Source: Eulemur rufifrons (Eukaryota > Chordata > Mammalia > Primates > Lemuridae). From it: a DNA stretch of 64,000 nt. The DNA lies in NCBI RefSeq assembly GCF_041146395.1, contig NC_090997.1:35877501-35941500 (forward strand), written 5' to 3'. Of the stretch, positions 54,983-64,000 are shown piece after piece (position 1 is the stretch's first letter; each line of letters starts with the position of its first letter). Position numbers and translations under genes: made by a program. The notes under the pieces are model-generated. The model was not told where the DNA came from, did not search any database, and worked only from the letters and a program-made list of their open reading frames with translations.

Positions 54983-55008
54983 AGTGTGTGTGTGTGTGTG
55001 TGTGTGTA
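54983..55008 (+). repeat. (TG)n microsatellite
   Basis: About 12 uninterrupted TG units; probably length-polymorphic. Confidence 0.9.
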
Positions 55009-55365
55009 TGTTGATGATACATTTAGATAACATTTGTATTTTCAAGTGATTGTTCACTTACTGATTCCTGGTAAAAGTGGAATCTATGTGGCTAAATAAC
55101 ATTTGTTGCTATCACATCAACATACTAAATATGCAGTGAATGCATGAGCCCACACCTAAAAGGGAATCCAAAATGATAGAATATATGCAAACCCAACAAT
55201 CTGAAAAGGTGTATATGTTTAGCGTTTGGAGGGGAAGTTTTACACAATTTTCATTGTTTAGTTCAATTTCTGTGTTATGCCACTGAACTAGGTAATCAGA
55301 AACAGAGAAGAAAAAAATATAGAAGAATAACTGTTCAGTAACTTAAGGAATGAGGAAGAGGAAAT

Positions 55366-55701
55366 TGAAACTGGTCTTTTTTTTTTTTTTTGTTCCCCGG
55401 GCTAGAGTGCCATGGCGTCAGCCTAGCTCACAGCAACCTCAAACTCCTGGGCTCAAGTGATCCTGCTGCCTCAGCCTCCCGAGTAGCTGGGACTACAGGC
55501 ATGCGCCACCATGCCTGGCTAATTTTTTCTATATATATATATATTTTTAGCTGTCCCAATCATTTCTTTCTATTTTTAGTAGAGACGGGGGTCTCGCTCT
55601 TGCTCAGGCTGGTCTCGAACTCCTGACCTTGAGCGATCCTCCCTCCTCAGCCTCCCAGAGTGCTAGGATTACAGGCATGAGCCACCGCACCTGGCCTGAA
55701 A
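55366..55701 (-). mobile_element. Strepsirrhine Alu, - orientation
   Basis: Poly(T) from about 55377, a short gap in the left arm (tgttccccgggctagagtgcc), the lemur-type segment (tagctgtcccaatcatttc) and ending cacctggcc at 55696. A short tgaaa duplication (55366-55370 and 55697-55701) is only weak support for the borders. Confidence 0.88.
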
Positions 55702-56099
55702 AGTTATTTCTTAAAATTGATCTTTTTCTGATTTTTATGTAGTATATTTATTGAATTCTTTCAGTTAAATATTTAAGAAAATACTTTTGTTCTCACATTG
55801 AGAGATTGTCTATTAAAGTCACTGGCATGATGAAAGATTTTACAAGTTCTTGCATAACCAGTCAGTAATCAGAAATACAAGTCAAACAAGATATTTTAAT
55901 GGTTAGTGTCAGTAGAGGGACGAGCAATGACACAAAAATTCCTTAGTAGACAGCCTAAGAATTTTGTTTTGGAAGGGAAAGAAATAAGGTTTCATTTCTC
56001 ATAATTCCACACTTTTTGTAAATGAAAGAATATAATTCTAATGAGACTTCAGACTTCACGACTTTTACCACATAGAATCTCTCAGTTGATTACATCTCC

Positions 56100-56128
56100 A
56101 TGGCACCTATTTTTTCAATAGGTGCCAT
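56100..56128. other. Perfect 11-bp inverted repeat (hairpin)
   Basis: The arms atggcacctat (56100-56110) and ataggtgccat (56118-56128) are exact reverse complements around the 7-base loop tttttca. The function is unknown. It could be a local mutation product or part of an old transposon. Confidence 0.7.
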
Positions 56129-56789
56129 CAATTATAGATAAGATCTTTTCTTCAAATATGATGTTGCTATCTCTAGGTTGACAGCCAACTGACATCTGTT
56201 ACACGTATAAAGTGAAATTAATTATTTAAAAAGGGGATGTGGAGGTGGGAAGAAGCTAAGCTTACTCCATGAAAATCATCAACAGATAGAGCAAAGTCAA
56301 TCTTTAAAAAATGCTAGTCCCTTATAAATCATATGTTTGGACTATTTTTATACTTATTTTAAACTGACACTTTTCTATTTTTCTAAGTTTTAAATTACTG
56401 GAAGTCTGGGGAGGCGGAGGGCATTTCATCATGATTTGTTTTTTGAAACACTTGACTCACTACTACCTATAAAGTTACTCATTTCTTTAAAATAACTCCA
56501 ACTTATTCGTGAAGAATGACCTCCACAAAATGGGCTTAAATGTGAAAGTCAACTTTTGTTGAGCCTCAGAAGTGAAACACATTTTTTAGTCAATGGCACT
56601 AAATATTTATGACAACAAAGGCCAAGACCAAGGGCTTCCCTCTGACCAAGACGCTATGAGGCACAAGGTAGGAGTTCAACAAACTGTTCCACAACATCAT
56701 TTTTATTGTCACCGAGTCTTCTGGGAGAAGTAATCTGCACTCACTATGTTTGCTTCCTTAGCCCAGTCACTCAGCAAACCACTGCTCCC

Positions 56790-57115
56790 TTACTTCTGAC
56801 CCTGCCTATGCTGAAACTGCCTTGCTAGCTAATTCCCACTCAATCTTCAAGATTCAGGTCAGTAGCCAATTTAGGGAATATTTCTTTGACCTCTTGGGTG
56901 GAGGTAAGAGCTGTTCTCTGTGCTCAAGGCAACTTATGTATCTCTGCCCTTGCACTTACCATATATTATTTAAAAATATGTGCTTATGCATGTTTTTCTG
57001 ACTAGATATAAGTTCTTCAAGGTCAAAGCCTGTTTTTTATTCATTTCTAAATCTCCAACACCTGGCAAAGTGCCTAGGCTGTAAAAGGTACTTGATAAAT
57101 CTTGTTGAACTGACC
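56790..57115 (+). repeat. L2 LINE 3' end, + orientation
   Basis: caatcttcaagattcaggtc, gcacttaccatatattattt, agttcttcaaggtcaaagcc, atttctaaatctccaacacc and gtaaaaggtacttgataaat follow the L2 3' terminal order. Confidence 0.65.
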
Positions 57116-58454
57116 TGAGCTGCTCTCAATGAATCCACATTTTAGTGGGAGAGACAATTTGCAGACAAAACAATTGAAATATAATGAGGTCAGTGCCCTA
57201 TCAGATGTGTCTACAAAGTGTTACAGGAGTTCCAAGGAGCTATCACACCTCATTCCCTTTATGATGTCAAAAACTAAACTGTGAGGAAATAGGAATTATG
57301 ATTGGAGTGATACTGTGGTTCTCCACCTAGAAGAATAGAGAAAGTTGAGTTTCATGCTATATGTACCATAAATGCTAAGACTCTGTACCTTGGATATTTG
57401 TGTCCTTTTTCTCAAGCAAGATCTTAGCAGGTTGTGGTCGCCATGGAAACAGACATCTGGCACCCTCCCTTTCTAGGCCATATTCAGTTTGTTAGTTTAT
57501 GTAGTCCATTTGTCTCACCGCCTGCTTGCACCGATGCTGCATGTGGGAACCAATGGTCATTGTCTGTGAGGTGAAAATGAGTACACCTCTCTCATTAAAG
57601 GTAACGGAAACCATCTTGTGGCCTGATGAGGGTCTTGTCTTTGCAGAGAGCATATCTTCCTTTAGAATCAGTGATAATTGAGGGTCTTGTTTAATTCAGA
57701 TCGTCTGCATCTGAAACCTTCAGCATACATAGAGGTTTCTTCAAGGGAAGCTTCAACAACCAGAACCAGCTGGCGAAAATCTGGCACAGAAAACCTTGAC
57801 TTGAGTTACTGCCCCTGAAGGAGCAACCCTTTGGGATTAGGAGTCAATAATTAGGTGACTATAAAACACCCTGCCATTTTGACTAAACATACGCCTTGCT
57901 GTCAACGAGGAGAAGGAACTGCACTGAGAACCAGAAAGGCCAAAAAAGAGAATATGGTTGTGGTCATGGAAAAGGTCTTCGAATACAGGGGGAAAACAGG
58001 GCCGTTGAAGGAAGGGTGTGAAAAGGCCACTTCCTAGCAGGAATTAAGTGCCTTTACAAACATTTATCCAGTGCCTTGTACTGGATATGCAAACACTGCT
58101 TTTAAGAAGCTTACAAACCGGGGAAACAGCTTTGTACACCAACATCAGTCAATATGAGGTAGAATGGGACGAATGAGCTCCTGGAAGAAAGAAAAAAGTT
58201 TTTTTACCTTAGAAATGCTTATCTCTGAAAGAAATACTGGGGATAATGCCAGGGGAAACTAAGGGATGATTGGTTGTCTGTAAAAAAAGAAGAAGAATTA
58301 TCTATGAATTCCAAGTAGGTGGATTCCGACACATTGTGGATTAGGTTGTTGTGCCTGCAGCAGCCAAGCCAGTGAGGGTTTCCCCAAGTAATCCACTCAG
58401 AGGGAGGCCTCAGTGTTTGACGTCTTTCACAGGTTCTTTGTAAATACAGATTTC
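57116..58454. other. Intergenic, no gene seen
   Basis: Slightly GC-richer than its flanks. Contains an X-box-like site, gtcgccatggaaac, at 57437-57450. No coding or repeat assignment. Confidence 0.4.
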
Positions 58455-59429
58455 AAAAGTAGGGGTTTTTCTTGTTTGTTTTGTTTTTTATTTCAGCTCA
58501 TTATGGGGGTACAAAAGTTCAGGTTATATATATTGCCCATGCCTCCCCATCCCCCCGAGTCTGAGCTTCAAGCGTGTCCATTCCCTAGACAGTGCACATC
58601 GCACTCATCATGTAGGTATGCACCCGTCCCCTCCCCCCACCCCCATCCCCCCCAGTCAGAACTTCAAGCGTGTCCATTCCCCAGGCAGTGCGTATGGCAC
58701 TCATTAAGTAGGCATACACCCATCCCTTCCCCCCAGCCCCCACCTCTGTCCGATACCCAATTGTTGTTATTCCCAAATGTGCACTCAGGGAAACCAGTTT
58801 GCTGGTGAGTACATGTGGTGCTTATTTTTCCATTCTTGGGATACTTCACTTAATAGAATGGGTTCCAACTCTCTCCAGGAGAATCAAAGAGATGCCATAT
58901 CGCCATTATTTCTAATAGCTGAGTAATATTCCATGGTATACATATACCACATTTTGCTAATCCATTCATGAATTAATAGGCATTTGGGTTGCTTCCACAT
59001 CTTTGCAATTGTGAATTGTGCTGCTATAAACATTCAGGTGCAGGTGTCTTTTTTATAGAATGACTTTTGTTCTTCTGGGTAGATGCCCAATAATGGGATT
59101 GCTGGATCGAATGGTAGGTCTACTTGAATCTGTTTAAGGTATCTCCACATTGCTTTCCACAGGGGTTGCACTAGTTTACAGTCCCACCAGCAGTGTATGA
59201 GTGTTCCTGTCTCTCCGCAAGGATGCAACAAAAAAAGAAAACTACAGACCAATATCCCTTATGAATATAGATGCAAAAATTCTCATTAAAATCCTAGCAA
59301 ATTGAATCTAAGTGCTTATCAAAAAAATAATCCATCACGATCAAGTGGGCTTCATCCCAGAGATGCAGGGATGGTTTAACATACGCAAATCTATAAATGT
59401 AATTCACCACATAAATAAAAGTAGGTTTT
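58455..59429 (-). mobile_element. Truncated L1 with 5' inversion (twin priming), target-site duplication
   Basis: The L1 3' end is in minus orientation from about 58467 (T-rich tail remnant) through a pyrimidine-rich reversed 3' UTR with two copies of a segment ending gagcttcaagcgtgtccatt or cttcaagcgtgtccattccc. It then runs into reversed ORF2 C-terminal sequence (59034 to about 59228: [20 protein letters not shown], then PFDPAIPLLGIYPEEQKSFY). At about 59229 it switches to ORF2 reverse-transcriptase sequence in plus orientation ([14 protein letters not shown], then [15 protein letters not shown]) to about 59416. Flanking copies aaaagtagg...tttt lie at 58455-58470 and 59417-59429. The L1 3' end resembles strepsirrhine L1s. 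It is not active. Confidence 0.9.
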
Positions 59430-62400
59430 AATGACGCTACAAATGTACCATGCAATGTGCCCTATTGCCAACAAGCATGGGGCCCAAGGAAGTTCCTCTG
59501 GTTTTGCTTCCCAAGGGAAAAGCCTCTTGCTCATTAAAGATGACTTTAGCCCGGGGCTCAAAGGGAAATCCATTTAAGAGCCTGAAACTCCTTGAAAAAT
59601 CATGGAATTAACAGACGATGACTTTCGGCTAGTTTTCTTAAACCATGCGCACGAAAAGATTCCACTCCTCCACGAGGAGAGGCCACAAAGCCAACTTGTG
59701 GGCAAGAACCCCTAACATCTGCAACTTACCTGCAAAAAGTATCTCAGTTTAGATGGCATCCTTGCCTGCTTTTTTGATAGGTATATCTTTCAATAATAAA
59801 CAAGAGAAACCCATTCCTTTGTCCCAATTAAGGGTCTGTGGGTCACCACTTCTGGCACAGGACTGATAAATATTAATAAAAGGGGTCAGAGCACAACTCT
59901 ACCCTCACTCCCAGGCCACTTTGTGGAAATCGTTACCCAACTGCCTCTGGAGAGGCTGGGCTGTGGACTGCTGGCAAAACCTCGAGGGCATTTGCTCTGA
60001 GTGATCTACCTTTAGATCGCCAGCAGCAGCAGTGGAGTGATATCTGAATGTTGATTGATGATGCATTTGGTGAGGATAAAGAGGTGAGGAAACCCTTTAG
60101 CCAGTTTCCATTTCTTGGAGTCTTAACAATTGTCATCTTACTAAAGTATCAAACTATGGTATAATGGAGAGGAAAAGCATCTCTCGTTTTGGCAGCCCTG
60201 CTATACCATATCTGCTTAACCACGGTGAAAGACACCATATTTTTAAGAAAATACAAAATGCAGAAGTGAAAACTTTTAAAGCAAATGATTTTAAATACAA
60301 AGATGGTTGTGTACTCATTTCAAATGATTTTAATTTTATGAATATTATGTTCCAACCCTAAAAAGAATATTGCACAATGCTTTAATGTTACAATTGTTAT
60401 TTTTCTCAAACTAGTGAGATTTTGATAAACATAGTTGACTTTGGAAGTAACACAGAAGATGTCTTAATTGGTTAAATAATTTCAATAACCTGTGAAGAAC
60501 TGAGAACAGGATATTACATTCATATAAAAGACACGTACATATCGATAAATTCATTTGACTTCAGTGAAAAATAATAAATTTCTTATATACCTTATAAAAT
60601 TTAAAGGAGACAAATTAAGAATGGTGTGAAAATAGATATTTCTAAAATTTTTCAATGTACTCTTTTGCTTTTGAAAATCCATTAAACCTGCAAGAATTCT
60701 AAGAATATTTGATCACACTGTAAGCCTCTTGTATTAGAGAAGCTAACACCTGATATTTTTAAAACAAAATCTAGATTAAATAAATACAGTTCTGCACTAT
60801 TAAAATAACAAAATCTGTGATGGTAAGGTAAAATTCCCCCAAATAGCATAAACAAAAAACAATGCCAGAAAATAAAAATATCATGTTATGGCATCTATAA
60901 ACATTTCTGTTCAAATTGATGAATCTACAGCATTTCTCCTAGGTAACAAACAGTTGTCATCACATAGTTATGCAGTAAATGCTGAAAATTTAAGAAAAAA
61001 AATTAATGATCACTAGGTCAAAGTTAATTCCACCAAATTCTCTCATTTTTTGTAAATTTATTACAGCGATTTTTATTCTTTTCCTCCTTTGCCTTCTAAT
61101 TAGCATTTTTAACAGAGGCGTAACAGAGGCGTAACACTTGGGGACATATGCCTGAGGTGCCAATTGTGTTTTTTTAAACTTCCATTTTGCAGTTTTGCTA
61201 CTTTTAGATTTGTTATTTGTTGGATTAATTAACACACCCTACTTTTGCTATTTTTAAAATTCATTTCCAGGAAAATTCAAACGCAGCATTAGGAAAAAAG
61301 GCAAAACATTATGTTGCCTAATACACCGTTTACTCTTGCTCTAGAACTGATTTTTATAAGCTCTTAATTATTTCAGTAGTGTTGGTGTCTTTATTAATGC
61401 TTAAACTAGAAATTCCGCACCATGAATTTTTTTTTATTGTTGTCCTTAGATATAAGGAATTTTTCACATTTTGTGAGTATTCCAGGCATCTGACACCTGG
61501 TATATTTACTCTATTCATTATCTTTGTCAAACCTGAACATTTTATAAAATACTTGAAAAAAAAAAAATCTCTGCAGAAGATACCCTCAGAAAACACTCTT
61601 ATCAAAAAGAAAAAGGGTAAAATAATGGATTAGTTCAATTGTGCCTTGAACTAGAAACACTTATTATAATTATATTTCAGAAAACATTTACAATTATTCC
61701 ATTCAAAGATGATTCTCGTTCAGATTGATGATTGGAGGTTGATTTGCAATAAAAGACATAGAAATTATGTGAGTCTAGAATAGTACCAGAATTGCATGTG
61801 AGGGCAGTTTTTTCAATTGGACAGGGATGTGAGTATTTATGATCTTGTTTCCTTATTCACTAGATAAGGGTATGACCAGTGTTTTCTATTTTCTGTTCAT
61901 TTTGCATATTCTCTTATTTCAAAATTAATCTGATTACTTATCCTCATCTGTCACTCAGATTGTATTTGGGTTTAAACAGAAGACTCAACCATAACATGGA
62001 CAGAGAAAATCTCAACATCTATCTAAATGACTCTGATTGCATCATCCTCCTCACTGTTCTTGCAAGAACAAAATTTCATTATAAAATCAGGAGGGGAAAA
62101 AACCCTTCAGATCCAAATATACATAAGTTACTTGTAATATTTTAATTTGTAGTCAAGAAGTATATAAAATCTTATCCTCTAGCCTTTTCACTATAAGTGT
62201 AATAAAATTCCTACAAATGGGGGAAAAGTTACTTGCTTCAAATACTAATCTATGATGTATCAGAATATTTTTGCCATCAGAGGCATAAACATTAGCAAAT
62301 AAGGAACTTAACTGTGAGTCAAAAGATATAACAATACTAAGTAAAACTCTTTTCTAATTGAAAATATCATTACAGTTCAACATTTTCAGAAAACAAAACC

Positions 62401-62680
62401 CAGTATAACAAAAATTTTAAAAATCTTCACACATACACACTCTAGTTTTCTTGTCAGAAATTAAAACTCCAGCAGGTTATGTGATGCTTTCACAATCATT
62501 TAAGCTAGCACAAGCCTACTGTAGCATTTCTTTTACTTTAAAAAATCAAAAATAATTTTAACATAAAATATTTAATTGATAATACATGATGAATATGACT
62601 TGCCAATTCCGCAAGGCATACCTTAAAACTCTCCAAGATTAGCTAGGGGAAGAAATCAGCATTAATTTTTTTTTTTCCAC
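59430..62680. other. Intergenic, nothing assigned
   Basis: AT-rich. Contains an 11-bp tandem duplication (aacagaggcgt twice, 61111-61132). The 80-codon frames at 60.99-61.63 kb show no domain. Possible minus-strand AATAAA signals lie near 61069-61074 and 61389. They would matter only if the exon-like segment at 62.7 kb is transcribed on that strand. Confidence 0.4.
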
Positions 62681-62682
62681 AG

Positions 62683-62802
62683 GCTCAGAGTGGACTCCTC
62701 TCTGTGTACCTGTAAACCTGGGCACAACCTGTGAACTGGAGAAATGGGCCAACGGTATTCTTTGTGTGGCTTTCAGCTACCCTTGTGACACTCGGAAGCA
62801 TT
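62683..62802. other. Exon-like segment of unknown status
   Basis: On the plus strand, 62683-62754 is framed by a strong acceptor (long T-run then ttccacag) and a donor ACG|gtattc, and it is open in one frame (SEWTPLCVPVNLG...). On the minus strand, the same DNA holds ATG at 62801-62799 and an open 38-codon frame (MLPSVTRVAESHTKN...) ending TGA at 62687-62685. A possible acceptor, gacag, ends at 62803. It is more GC-rich than its flanks. By human gene order FILIP1 (minus strand) should lie just to the right, so an alternative terminal exon of that gene is conceivable but unproven. Confidence 0.25.
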
Positions 62803-64000
62803 CTGTCTTTAATCTCAGTAAAGTTACATGATAATTGATTTTCATATTCAGAAACTATTGTGTCAACTTTTAATTTAACTTTAAAGTTATCTTTAAAGAT
62901 CTTATTGATAACATATCCACATTCATAGTCTTTAAAAAAAAAAAACCTACATTACTGGGGTTTCAAGTAGACTTTGGATGCATATTGTCACATAAACCTA
63001 AATTTAACAGCAGCTTTGATGTTGAGATTTGAGTAACGTATGTTATGCTTTTTATCTTTAAAGAATATAACCTACATGTGGTTATGAAAATCTGTCAAAA
63101 TCAAGGGGAAAAAGTTATCTATCCTAGGATTTCTCTTATAATTTTTTTTAAAAAGATGCTGACATATCTAGGTCAGTTGTTTTCAAGCTTTCATTGGGTT
63201 AAATTGTGAGAAATATCTTGATATCACAGTTCTTATTTATAAGTCTTGTACATATAAATGCAAACAGAAATATAATTGAACTGTCAGTCGAAGCTGTTCC
63301 TATTACCCATACTGGTTAAACTGGTACATCTCCTTTTATGAATTTGTTCCATATGAAAATCGATTCATCCAGGGTTTTTGGCCCAGAACAACAAAAAGAG
63401 CAACTTTACAAATTGGTTTGAAGTATTTAACATTAACCTCTTAAGTCAGAGCATTATTCATTAGTATTGAACCATGATCAGAACCATAGCATTGAACAAG
63501 CAATAATAAAACCTCTTCCAGAATCTCCTGCTTCTAAGCTTTACCTCTTGAATTTACAACTGGAAATGCAGTGCTGTACTTTCTTTTCCTTAGGAATAAC
63601 AAATCGATATAAAGAAAATAATTATAGGTTACCATTTTGAACACAACAATACAAATACTTTGAAGAACTGACAGTGTATTCTACAGATATATGTGCCGTA
63701 GACTATGAGAAAGGAAACACTTTAGGAAAAAAAATCACATTACAAAATGTATTATAAAAATAAATTACATAGCATGTGCCCATGGACCTGAAGGCTTTGC
63801 AAAAGGAAGAGAAATTTCTTTTGGCATGAAGATTGAAATGCTCTTGCTACATATTTTCATATAATCAGCAAGGCCATTTCCACCTTTTACATCATATTCT
63901 CAAAAAAAAAAAAAAAATCACTAGAACTAGTAAAATATTTCCAGTGGTGATCAGTAGCATGGCGGACTTTAGTGATGATTGAGGGTTGTAGAAACACTAT
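62803..64000. other. Right edge, no gene seen
   Basis: AT-rich to the end of the window, with no open frame or repeat that I can name. FILIP1 is expected beyond or at this edge from human synteny, but no FILIP1 coding sequence was recognised. Confidence 0.4.

Noticed and set aside
58413..58808. 131-codon proline/histidine-rich plus-strand frame
   Set aside because: It is antisense to the pyrimidine/purine-rich L1 3' UTR and contains its internal duplication. No protein is expected.
59034..59252. 72-codon frame with HCWWDCKLVQPLW
   Set aside because: Recognised as the C-terminal end of L1 ORF2 in the truncated, inverted L1. Not a separate gene.
62803..64000. FILIP1 coding exons at the right edge
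   Set aside because: Expected nearby from human gene order, but no frame in the last 1.2 kb shows FILIP1-like coiled-coil or Ser/Thr/Pro-rich sequence.

Overview
This is ordinary nuclear DNA of a primate, most likely a strepsirrhine (lemur-type). The genes are intron-rich and the background is AT-rich. It holds two CpG-rich promoters and many retroelements. The Alu copies (about 1067, 34058, 41418, 42114 and 55377) carry a T/A-rich extra segment in the middle (TATATATTTTTAG followed by ATAATTTCTTTC). I associate this with lemur/loris Alus rather than human ones. The L1 at 58.5-59.4 kb also looks like a strepsirrhine L1 3' end. The lineage is an inference from these repeats; no species is claimed.

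Two complete protein-coding genes were reconstructed exon by exon, both on the minus strand. COX7A2 (about 6.08-9.75 kb) has four coding exons that join in frame to 83 codons plus stop. It encodes a cytochrome c oxidase subunit VIIa isoform of mitochondrial complex IV. TMEM30A/CDC50A (about 19.4-52.28 kb) has seven coding exons that join in frame to 361 codons plus stop. It encodes the beta subunit of P4-ATPase lipid flippases. The order COX7A2-TMEM30A, both on the same strand, matches human 6q14.1. COL12A1 would lie beyond the left edge and FILIP1 beyond or at the right edge. The two genes act in different compartments and nothing here suggests a shared function.

Layout: 1-6 kb is intergenic with an Alu, a MaLR LTR and an L2 carrying a nested MER2-like DNA transposon. 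6-9.75 kb is COX7A2. 9.4-10 kb is its CpG-rich promoter. 10-19.4 kb is intergenic, with L2/MIR/L1 relics, a 148-codon open frame of unknown status and a GC-rich block. 19.4-21.9 kb is the probable TMEM30A 3' UTR. 21.9-52.1 kb holds the TMEM30A exons. Its first intron (32.06-51.90 kb) is packed with repeats: an old L1 interrupted by an Alu, a solo LTR and a MaLR LTR; a second long LTR; and an inverted pair of Alus. 51.77-52.65 kb is the TMEM30A CpG island. 52.7-64 kb is intergenic, with an ERV1-like LTR fragment, a 5'-inverted (twin-primed) L1 and an exon-like segment at 62.7 kb.

I saw no new molecular system. The points most worth a second look are the twin-primed L1, the nested-insertion chronology at 33.3-35.7 kb, the open frame at 12.47-12.92 kb and the exon-like segment at 62.68-62.80 kb.
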